DNA from: Apostichopus japonicus
Lineage: Eukaryota > Echinodermata > Holothuroidea > Aspidochirotida > Stichopodidae
Reading direction: 5' to 3'
NCBI RefSeq assembly: GCF_037975245.1
Contig: NC_092568.1
Span: 10,071,501 to 10,135,500, forward strand
Length of the DNA: 64,000 nucleotides
Shown here: positions 53,641 through 64,000 of the stretch, one piece after another
Layout of the letters: each line of letters begins with the position of its first letter
Position numbering within the stretch: the first letter of the stretch is position 1
Program-made: the position numbers and the translations under genes
The notes under the pieces: generated by a model
Databases searched by the model: none
What the model was told of the DNA's origin: nothing
Seen by the model: only the letters and a program-made list of their open reading frames with translations

Positions 53641-56600
53641 GTGTCATGGTCACATGACCACAATCCTGATGTAAGAAGAGTAATGATGATGTTTGAGATT
53701 GCTTGCAAAGACAGTTACCTAGATCTATACATAAACTTTGAATAAACGGGGTTATTAGGGGATTTTGTTGAAGCATACCCTATAGGACCACTATATCAAA
53801 CAGCATGTGATACTGTGCAATGGGTGCGTATAATGACACATCAGTCAATCTAATGTTTTTGTTGTTGTCATTTTTATATATTATTTTATGACTCTTACAC
53901 TTCCATTGATCTATCGACGCCGAAGCTTATGTCTATACTCGTGAAACGAGCCGCGTTTGTCTGTTCAATATTGAAACCAGAGTGTTTTGCTTGCATGTAG
54001 TGACGCAGCTATACCGACATAAAGCAAAAGAGACCGTGCCGTCTGTAGAGAGGTGAGGCGTTTCCTTATCGACCGGGTTAGCAACGAACCCAAAATATAT
54101 GCAATCTTGCAGAACGCGTCAAACACGGTACTTGTTTGCTATTACAGACTAGCTGAAATCTGGAGCAAGGTATATATTCTATTTATGGGTAAACATGAAT
54201 ATATATATATACATATATTTAGCCTATATTGGCCCTATAGATTCATGTTTAACCTGTCTGTATACATGACTCTGTCTATAGAGAATATTCCCGACTTATT
54301 AATTCATCACAATAATTGAACTTTATGATTTTGTAACAAGCATCTGCGTATCACGTATATGTATATAGTGACGTATCGGTTTACTCTATATTGCAATTTT
54401 AAGCATGTGTTGTGACTGGTGGCAACAGGTAAATAGGTCCCTGGATGGCAGCAATACGACGCCGGTCAAAAGGGTATAGTAGTTATAGATAGACAAAGAG
54501 CTGAACACTTGCTAGGATTGCGTCATCCCAAGGCAAGACTAGGCTATATATGAAGTATTGCGAAATAAGGACGCAATGCATTTTCAAAACTAACTACGCA
54601 ATTAAATCGATGTTAAGGCAATGAACACGTATATATATATTTATATATATATATATTATTGCTAAACTCTACAAAAAATGGTTTATCAAACGATGTTGTT
54701 ATCGCTTTTCGATGTGGATTTGTTGTTGGGGACGGGAAAGATCTCAGGGGTAAAAATGGAAGGCGGGGGGGGGAGGGAGGGTTGAAATAAGGTACAAAAA
54801 ACCAGAGGGAATGACGAGGAGGCTTATTTATTTTGGTCACGTCACTTTCCAAAATAGGTATGACCCCACAGAATTCTGTCTGTACCTGTATGGCTTATAG
54901 ACAGTATTAGATGGAGGAATCAAATGCAACAATGTCATTGATGACGTACCGTTATGACATTGTGTCGCTTTACTGTAAATAAGAAGGGAAATAATAACTC
55001 AAAGATCTTGTGTATGGTATATATGAGTCTATAATTGCCGTTGTGGTGTAATTCGACCAATATAGACACGTACATCATTTCCATTAGAGATACTTCGCGA
55101 TGAATATGCAATGTAGAAGGACAGCGGAAGTTAAGCTTGAGGATGATCAGATAGAATATTACTAATTTGAAGATCGTAAGACTGGGAAATGAAAGAGAAT
55201 GGAAGGGGAGGAGTAAAGGACACGGAGACGGGGTAGGAGAAGGGGAAATAAATAGCTACGTTGAGCTGAAGGTCAATTTGTAACCATTCACTTGCTTGGA
55301 TCATTGTCAGACTACATTTTGTCTATTGCGCCATGTTGTGAATGTTCATCTGCGCATGCGTGCGTGCGTGTATGCACGCCGCGTACACTCCAGTAAGCAA
55401 ATATTTATTTACCTGGCCAATAAAAAATACACTAAAGTCTATAACACAGACAGCATGCTAGACATGTTTCTCGACTTTTGAAATGAATTTCTTTTTTGTT
55501 TTCCATGTTGCTAGTTGCGGTTACACTTTCAAAAGTATAGAGCAAAGGTCTACAGGATCTCATTTTGAAGTGATTCATTAGAATTACAAAGAAATTATGA
55601 CTAAAAAAAGAACAAGAAAAAAAGTAAATAAACGATGACTGAGCAAGTATCCTCTTCTGTCTCTTTAATACCATTGAATTACTACAATGATATTTGTTCA
55701 TAATTTGCTTAAATAAGCAAAACTTAATTGTATAGAAAAGAAATTGTCGAGGAAGCAAAAACAAAGGCCATTTTATTTCAATCATTTGAAAAAGGAAGTT
55801 AATTTATCTTCCCTATTGTATTGTGATTAATACACTTAGATCAAGTCAGCTGTTTCTCTAAAAGATCATATGTAGGCCTATCTTCTCCAAAATATCGCAT
55901 GTTTAAAAGCTGCCAAAATATTGTTCCCCCATATAATCCGACCTGTCTGAGCATGGTCCAGACTCACTTTCGTACTCTGTTTATCGTTTTGAATCACAAA
56001 GGTATTTTTTTTCTTCAAGATATGTGATTCCATTTACAGTGTTGCAATCGATCCAGTCTGTCTTGTTTACGCAAGATGCAAATCGTTGCCCCTCATGCGC
56101 TTGCGTGCAGTTCATTTCATTTTGGCCAATCCATGTTTTTTCTACCTTTGCGAAAGTTATTGTGGTTATTTATCACCAAGTGACACAAGTTACACAAGTC
56201 AAGCAAATAATATTCGTGATATAACTTTGGAAGTTTCAAATACAGGGGTTCCCCTATTCCATGGTATACAATACAGTCGATATTTAGAGATTTCAATATA
56301 AACAAACCCCTTTTTACTTATTGAATATTCATTAAATGTATCAATTTCCTTTTATAGTCAGATATTTACATCACTTGTCCATATTAGTAGTGCCAGGAGA
56401 CTGATCGAATATGGCTTATTAATTTCTAAATTCGATTGATGACGTAACGTACCCGTTCAATGCTTGATTTAACGACAGGAGCATATAAGGTCTGCATACT
56501 CGATTTACGTCTTACTGTAAACAATATTCTTACAATTTTTTCCGATTTCAACAATGATTTGGGGGAAGAGGGGTAGGGATTGGGGTGGGGGGGGGGGAGA

Positions 56601-57020
56601 AAAGGGGAATACCTTCCTAATTGCTCAGCTCCTTCACCTGAGTGACTCAGTGACAATGTCTTCAAATAGCTAATGAATTAATATGTGTATTTTGCGTACA
56701 CTTTTTTTGCGTTATTCTGGAAGTCCACACGTGTACAGACTTAACTGATTACCGCTTAGGCATAATATAGCCCAAGTACCGTATGTGGATACGGTCCCTT
56801 GGCTGCTTCAGTGTAATTTATGTAACACAATTTTGTTCGATACAGAAATATTGCACAAATTCCATGTAGTGTAGTACCGGGATTTTATTTAAGAAAAAAA
56901 TATTTATTTATTATTTTCTTTAAAAATCTTTGACGTTTATGACCTAATTATGATGGTTCCTGAAGGCTCAGTTTTTGATGGACGTACCACCATATCCTAA
57001 CATATTGTGTTCTCTTGTAT
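53641..57020. other. intergenic DNA, no supported gene
   Basis: Short AT repeats at 54196-54220 and 54630-54657, G tracts at about 54762-54772 and 56587-56598, TAGGCCTA at 55873. ORFs up to 117 codons are AT-rich and domainless. Confidence 0.55.
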
Positions 57021-57341
57021 TTATTCAGCCGATTCACACAGAGATTATACAATTACTACTGAAAATTTTAAAGTTGTGTACCACAGTAAAAACTGGATCG
57101 TGCTGATAAATATGATGCATGTGCTATTAAGATTACAGTAAGAACTGAGGATATGTGTAATCCACCTAAAAATGCATCAACTTTGACTGGATTTGTTGGG
57201 GTTACACATATCCTGAGTTCTTACTGTAATCCTAATAGGCACATGCTACCGATTTATAGCACGATCCAGTATTTTACTGTGGTACGAAACTTTGAGATTT
57301 ATAGTAATTACTGTGTTCTCTATGTGTATCGGGTGATTTAT
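57021..57341. mobile_element. long palindrome / foldback element, arms about 143 bp
   Basis: The left arm (57021-57163) and right arm (57198-57341) are reverse complements with few mismatches. In order inward they pair through TCANCCGAT, TACCACAGTAAAA, ACTGGATCGTGCT, GCATGTGC, then GATTACAGTAAGAACT and AGGATATGTGTAA. The 34-bp loop includes AAAATGCATCAACTTTGACT. No transposase. Such a structure is typical of foldback-type MITEs. A 90-codon ORF across it is incidental. Confidence 0.9.
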
Positions 57342-59058
57342 TCCGGTGTGGTACAACAACTGTACAAGGGCGTCGAGAGCCAAGTCGGACTCGGAGATAA
57401 TTACGTCACTGGGCCTACTTGTTGATGTCTTCATTTCTCCTTAATGGGAATAAATTACTCTTCATCGCTTATGTCTGCGTGACCCCTAATTGACCCCATA
57501 CCTGGGGCATCTACCCCCTGACGCCCTTTAGTCAGGTCTGCACAAGTGCAAACACAAAGTGAACATGTCATGCTCTCCGTATCATATATCCTATGGCTTT
57601 GATCTTGTCGCATATCGCTCCCTCCCTCCGTAAATACCCACAACATACCATGGTGGAGGGGGAAAATGCAACATGCATATAGTGGGGGGGGGGGTGGTGG
57701 GGGGTGCCTGTCAAACGTATAAGTGTTCGTCGTATGCCTTTAGAAAATTCGCCTAACATTAAAAAGAAGAAGAAAAAAAAGGGGGAAAAAAGAAGATTTT
57801 CGCAAAAGTCATAGGTTAATGGCGGCATATATCACGTTCATGAAGTCACTATTTACAAGAGAACGCATGCTGAGATAGAAGCCAGTGATATATGGACGTT
57901 TTACATGGGAAGTTAACGATTTATGTACTTTTATCTGGAAATCACATCGTGAAGAAACGCATCAACTTCAAGAAACTTAAAATTCAAGAATGATGAGACA
58001 TGCGGTTAAATTTTGCTGTTTTTGTTCTTTGAAGAATGAAGATTTGACTTAATTTATATTCCTAGAATCATGCTAAGAAACCACACCCCCCCCTTCCTCT
58101 CCAAAAAAAAGAAAAAGAAATGACATAAATTTGGCAAATTATGTTGCATTGTTCAGTCCTTCCTTCATCGGGCAATTAACCAAACTCCAAAACGCTAGTT
58201 TATTCCTAATTTTCCTTACAGTAAAGACATCTGAACAGGGCTAGTGGCAATATTGTTACATTACTATAGATAGATGTCACGATTAAAAACAGATTGCACG
58301 TCATTCAAACCTGCGAAGCAATTCTGACTTTTTTCGTGCTGTTTTTTATAGATTGAAAATGGGGGAGGGGGTGTAACACCCCACCCCACCCCATGGATCC
58401 ATGCTTTGGGGTGTCTTAGCTTGTGTCTTATTCTAATTAACACTCGAGATAATTGGTCAAACGCAGAAAGCCGCTTTAAACAGTTTTCCGCTGTCAATCA
58501 TATTACTATTACAAACCATTTTATGAGATGACATAAGTGATTCACGGTTTGGGTTTCTCGAAAATAAGGCAAAGTGCAATTGATCTGAAGCGGGAGCCGA
58601 GACGGCGGGATACACAGGCTGTAAAAGGGCGATGGTAGCCCCATTGTCCTCACCACATAGGGGTATCGCGGTTACCACACCACAGAAGACACAGACCCGG
58701 CATGTATGTGAGACAATCCTGCCATTGTCGTGCCTTGTTACTGTCACTTATGCATGGGGGTGAGTGACACATGTACACAGTTTAACTATGACTTGACCGA
58801 AAACAAGAGTTTTCTTTTGGTAAATAAACCATGTCGCCAAGACTGGACAAACACTGTTTCCTTTTCAATTCGAAGCAATGCAGCTATGCCGATAATTCTA
58901 TATATACAAACATGGTAAATATAAATAGGCTACAGTTGACTGAACTTAATAGAAATGTGATACATGTTTAGTAACTTTTTTTATGTGAATTTTATTTTAC
59001 TTTGGTTATACTTGTGTGTATATTTTACACTGAATAATCGTTACATTTTACATTGCAA
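57342..59058. other. intergenic DNA, no supported gene
   Basis: G tract at 57682-57692. A 96-codon minus ORF at 58457-58747 has balanced composition and several Cys near its start (RVCVFCG) but no domain I recognise; coding status is open. Confidence 0.45.
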
Positions 59059-59156
59059 TGTTTACGCTGTACTGCACACTCTGTACTGTTTAGGCTGCAC
59101 TGTTTACTATGTACTGTTTACGCTACACTGTTTACGCTGTATTGTTTACGTTGTAT
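59059..59156. repeat. 14-bp minisatellite, seven units
   Basis: TGTTTACGCTGTAC recurs seven times with substitutions (TGCACACTCTGTAC, TGTTTAGGCTGCAC and others). Period exactly 14. Confidence 0.92.
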
Positions 59157-59599
59157 CTTCCTGTACTGTAACCCAGTAGGTGCATGGTAAATATTCACTC
59201 ATTTCAATTCGGATCAGAAGTATTAAGTTAACGACGTCAATAAAGTATAAAAAAAAATGATAATAATTGGATTTTTAAATTTTTTTTTACGGGATCCAAC
59301 TAACCTATAAAGGAGTCTGTAATTGGGTCAAATAGGCTAACGTTTTAACCCTGGAATCGTATGGGTTGGTGTCATTGGACCATTGTAGGGCAATTCTCAC
59401 ACATGTCTTTATGAATAACGGTTTTGTAGAGCACATAGCCATTAGCTGTGTGACTTCAGACGCGGTTTACATGTTGCGTGAGTCATACATGATGGTTTGT
59501 GTAAAACGGTCGACAATCTTTTGATAAAACAGAAATTTCTATTCAAGCTAAATACACTTGTAAACATCTGCGTGCAGCTGTACAGCTATCGCGTACATT
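59157..59599. other. intergenic DNA, no feature seen
   Basis: AT-rich unique DNA with A and T tracts near 59250-59290. Confidence 0.5.
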
Positions 59600-59846
59600 A
59601 TGTATGTATGTTTGTATTTTAGATCCACCTGCAAGCAGGAACTCGCGAAGAAGCCTCATTGGCTTATCAAAGCCGCAAGCTGACCAAAGTCAGTCTCTTA
59701 GATTCATATTTAACGTACATGATTATGAATTGTCAATTGTCAACAACTCTGTAACTGGACGACATACATTAATCTTGGAGTGACTCGAACTGGGACCTTA
59801 TAATGATTATGAAGGCACCGGCGTTAACCAATAAGCTAACACTCCA
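59600..59846 (-). mobile_element. SINE family S, copy with tRNA-like head
   Basis: On the minus strand the head starts near 59845: GGAGTGTTAGC, TTGGTTAACGCCGG (A box), CCTTCATAATC with CAT in the anticodon place, then CAGTTCGAGTC (B box). The 3' side of the T stem seems lost, so CACTCC pairs directly with GGAGTG. The body from about 59730 to 59600 matches the plus-strand copy at 45526-45662 and ends in the same TACATACATA-type tail. Head plus shared body plus simple tail is standard SINE anatomy. Confidence 0.8.
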
Positions 59847-62800
59847 TTATATTGGTATTGTGTCGTGATTGCAGTCCTGTACGCAGGATTTGGTATGCAG
59901 TGGGTGCGTTTACTGACGGTTAGGAACTTTTTATTAACAGTGTACAGGAAGGAGGGGTTATTTTTTTCTATATTATGTGATGGTTAGGAAGTATAGGACG
60001 TCACTAACCCGTAACAACCCCTTTCCTTACATTCATTCCTACGTGCCTGGATTGTGCGTTAACTACGGTAGTTATGGTGACGTCATATATCAAACGTCAA
60101 ATTTGGTTGACAGGATGGCTGTTAATGAAACTAGAAGTTGAGAGTAATATGTTAAATTCGGTATGAGATCTTCCATAAAAGGGGATTTACCCTCCACTCA
60201 TGGCAACGTTGATTCCGACGTTCGATATAAGTTTTCAGAAGCAAAGCTTGCATGTATATGTGTTCTGAAATGTGCGTTAGGCGTATAACGCTAGGATATA
60301 CCCATAAACCACATAAATCAGACTCATGTTAGAAAGTTACGTAGTCCAGGTCACGAACTTATGACACTGAATTTACTCAACCAGCAACATTTTCTCTGTC
60401 TTCAGTCACAAACAGTCATCGTCAAAGAGAAGGTTTGATACAATGTCTTCAATCATGATCTTACACACACTGGATATGGCTTCAACTCTGCAGCCAAATG
60501 TAACGCTTCTTAACCATTGGGATTCACTTAATTAAGTTAACCTCAATCACCTGCTTTAAAAACAAACCAAAGAACGAAGAAAAATGAACAGTCGGATGCC
60601 GGAAATTTCAATCTTCTAATCCCAATGCCGTCAATCTTCTAATCCCAATGCCGTCGCTGTGACGGGTTATACATTGAATACGGCAACACACATGTTGTAT
60701 AGGCTAGGCCCCACAACACGGAAGGAAGTGATACCCAATATATTCCATAGCAACTATATTCACGCGGGCGTGGCGCCGACATAGACAGATGGCTTTTCAA
60801 CACCAATGAACACTGCCCTTATACTCTCTACTCCCCCCCACCCGCCCCGCCCCCACGACCACGCGTCCAAATTTACATCTGACTCGGCCGTCTTGAGGTC
60901 ACTTGGTTATGGTCCCTGGTTACACAACGCGGAATGAGGGTATGCTGCCAATTTGTTTCAAAAATGTAGGGGGCGGAATAGTTCAGTTGGGCTGAGTTTG
61001 CACATTCGTTGTAATGTCACTGGATTAAATAACTCGTTCCATCCCAAGGACTGCTTTAGTAAGCTATTTTATTAAAAGTTGTTTGTAATTTTGCCAAGTG
61101 TTGAAATCTATATCTGTTTTTATGATTTGGGAAACGGAAACATGAACAGTGCCATGGAGGAACATATATTAATTGTCGTACTACAACTAAAGAGTGCACG
61201 AAGGTACTTATTTTAATTATCATACAAACAAATATCATCCTGTTCCCACGCTTCAGTGACCTTTTGTGTTTATTTCCTGGTTGTAACATAAGGATTTCTT
61301 GCGACGAAATCAATCTCTGCTGTCCAAAAAAAATATATATATGTAGCGAAAATTCCATCCTAGTGTGATGAAAATAATTATCCTTGGCTTCCTTAACGCG
61401 AACATTTTAGGGATTTATTTTTCCAGCCAGGTAGCTTTCATGTTGTAACCACGTAAACAGGTAGCCTCGTTTCGAGTTGATGTAAAAGGAACTCACAACG
61501 GAAGCTTCATTTGGGAGTTGGCGAGAAAGAAAAAAGTGAAAAAGATCCAAACTTTTTTTGTTTTGAAAGTCTTTGTTTAACCACGATGAACAAAGGTTGC
61601 TCACGTTCAATATTTGGACAGAAGCCAACCGGAGAAAAGAGAAGGCCAAAATCAGATCGTGCACTCGAAATGTTGTTGCCTTAAGAGTTTTATTTTTAAG
61701 TTTCATGTGTTGGGTCATTCTGTTTAACAAAAAGGTTACTTTGCGGTTTGAAGTAACGCACGAAAGGCCAATAACAATGGGAAGAGAGGCAGCAGATTTG
61801 CCGAAATTGCAAAACGCTAATAAATAGAAAAAGGAAAAAAAGAAAAGAAAAACATGAGGAAAAAGAAAAGATAATACAACAGAAACAGAGGACCCAATTT
61901 GACGACTTGTTTTTCTTATAGATTAAATAATAGTGAAAGAAATACTACTGAGATTCAGCTGAAATTTTGGACGGCTCTACCGTTCGTTTTTTGTTTTGTT
62001 ATGTTTATTTGTTTGGACAGCACCACTTTTTGGTCAGCGCTACCAGTCCCATTTACCGCCAATCTATTCTACCAGCTCCGAAAATTGTTCACATTTCTCT
62101 TTCTTTAATTAAACTGTTTGTAAACATTGATGAGACGTCTAACTAACGCGTGAGTAACGTAAGGATATGCACACTACTACTAGTCACAGCCACTATACTG
62201 TTACGTCAGTCAGCAGGCTATGATGTCATACTTGACTGATTCATTCCACCAATCATGAATGCAATTATCTATCGTCTGCATACAACCGGTCAGACGACTA
62301 GCGCAGCCTAACCGACACATGCAGGTCAAAATTGGAAGATTTCTTCTTGACCTATTTAATTATGCAATGCACCTGAAAATATTTTTACAAACTGTACTTT
62401 GAACTAATTCAGTAACTATAAGAGCGAAAAGAAGAAAGAAAGAAAAAAAAGAAAGACAAATTCCAAGGTCAAAATTTGCGCCATTCACACCGTCAAATTG
62501 AGATCGGTAATCTTGCTTTCTTCACTATTATTGGATTTGTAAATAACAAAGTCCATTAAAGGTTCTATATACTAGCTAAGACAGGTCAAATCGATAATTT
62601 GGCAATAAGGTTATAAGATTTTTTTTTTTATCGTTCGACTCTGTCGCTGTGACCTGTACACATGTACATATGATAGATATTATGTAAACAACACAGGAAA
62701 ACAATATCAACGTGTGTGTCTGTATGTGGCATTCTGAAGGGTATAAGCTATAAAACTTGACTTAGGCTGCATTTTCATTATTATGTTTACTGCGGTATTA

Positions 62801-64000
62801 ATCTGTTTATCCGCTACTCCTGAAGTGGTACATGCATCAGTCACTCAACCAATTCCTGTACTAATGAAGAAGTGCGCGAGTTTTTCACCTGCCTTGCGTT
62901 ATTGAAGGCCCGCGCGTTCTTAGTCAATCTGTAACCATGAGTGCCACTGGGGCGATACATGCGTTACTCATCCAATACCAGCGGGGTGGCGTTCTACATT
63001 AGAGAAGCTCCTCTTGTTGTTGTTGTTGTTGATCATGAACACCACTGATGTTATGTGTAATAATGTCTTGAGTTCGATGTTGTAATACTTTGCGAATAGT
63101 TACGTTGTGGCTACGGTGCTTATTCCGAGTAAGTTTGTTTCTGACATTTGTGAGATGTCTGTTGGCCAATCCCCATATAAAGAGGGAAAAGTCTACCCAT
63201 ATTATGCCGTGTTATGGTAGCTTAATATTTCCAGTTGTTTACACTAAGTCGTCAAACTAGTGTTGTCTAAAGCCACAAAGACGTTTTCACCAGGTGGAAG
63301 ATATACACATATTAAACTGGGTTACTTAAACGTCTTTTTATTCATGGAAGCTTCATTGTTTCTGTATATATCATGACCATAAATGTAATATTATTCCCAA
63401 ACGAGAGCCCATAGCCCAATAGCTGTGTGTCATAATGATTCATCTTCAGCTAATAACTATAACACTAAAGAATCTTGGGAGTCGAATATTTTGAAGACTT
63501 CCGATTTGAATGATTTGACACGAGACTCATAAAAGAATGAATATATGTCTAGACATCGTCAATATGTTTGGAAATGATCTGAACTTTTGGAAACAATTCC
63601 ATAACAGGGTGTCTAAGTATGGTTGAATTAAATATGGTCCCCAACTTTCACCGTAATCGGGTCCCGCCTGTAATCGCCCAGCAGACGACACGTTTGGCGC
63701 CCAATTTTACTAATCAACCATCTAGTTTGTCCGCCCAGCTTCCAAAATGTTTACGTAGTTACGTGCCATCATATATAGAGGGTTGAATATGGCAGAAAGG
63801 TGTCAAAAAAGAGATTTAGAAATCAGCAGGATGAACTCGGCTTGTTCTAGAGAACAAAGAAACCCATCGAGCACTTCATTGTAGATAATACCGATGACGT
63901 AGTAGGTATATATAGGCCTATATATGCATACATTGTAGCTGTGTGGGGCTCCCGTATGTCTGTGATGGGTTGCAAGTCACATTCATATGCGTCGAGATAC
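59847..64000. other. intergenic DNA, no supported gene
   Basis: TGACGTCA at 60078. A 23-bp tandem duplication lies at 60608-60653 (TCAATCTTCTAATCCCAATG…). A-rich tracts occur at 61828-61875 and 62420-62455, (TTG)n at 63012-63031 and TAGGCCTA at 63913. ORFs up to 107 codons overlap on both strands and show no domain. Confidence 0.55.

Noticed and set aside
59768-59846. A working tRNA-Met gene (CAT in the anticodon place)
   Set aside because: T stem lacks its 3' side and the anticodon stem pairs poorly; a SINE body follows directly.

Overview
This is a eukaryotic, AT-rich, almost entirely non-coding stretch of nuclear DNA. By eye about 60% of bases are A or T. There are no operons, no ribosome binding sites, no run of spaced ORFs and no RNA gene of normal structure. 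The most likely source is a marine deuterostome, and an echinoderm is my best guess. That rests on vertebrate-type TTAGGG telomere-like repeats, very many G or C homopolymers, AT microsatellites broken by the palindrome TAGGCCTA, and tRNA-headed SINEs. It is inference: no conserved gene anchors the species.

Layout. 1-8.8 kb: intergenic DNA with a 110-bp triplicate (4.05-4.38 kb) and a GCATR/ACATA pentamer array (5.5-5.8 kb). 8.8-9.8 kb: tRNA-like, SINE-type sequences and a possible hAT-type transposon end. 12.5-14.1 kb: a foldback (MITE-like) element whose inside has grown into about 44 copies of a 32-bp minisatellite. A second, unexpanded and partly lost relative lies inverted at 53.5 kb. 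15.2-16.9 kb: a CpG-rich tandem repeat, a fresh 328-bp duplication and a TTAA-flanked inverted-repeat element. 17-34 kb: many microsatellites and minisatellites, among them a 57/59-bp array with higher-order structure (30.6-31.1 kb) and a perfect (ATCT)n array of about 128 copies (33.5-34.0 kb).

35.7-36.1 kb holds the best trace of a protein family: an immunoglobulin-domain-like stretch behind a good splice acceptor, broken by two frameshifts. 38.3 kb holds a second copy of a dispersed repeat also seen at 29.3 kb; both carry a G tract near one end and a (TA)n array at the other. 41.2 kb has a degenerate interstitial telomere-like block. 43.7, 45.5 and 59.6 kb carry SINEs; the last two belong to one family. 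50.3-50.5 kb has two tandem hairpins related by a compensatory base-pair change. 50.75-51.12 kb is the most gene-like ORF (123 codons, possibly a secreted cysteine-containing peptide or an exon of one). 57.0-57.3 kb is a palindrome with two arms of about 143 bp.

No complete, confidently identified gene is present. The window reads as intergenic or large-intron DNA shaped by small non-autonomous transposons and by tandem repeats growing inside and beside them. Most ORFs above 100 codons are stop-free reading of tandem repeats.
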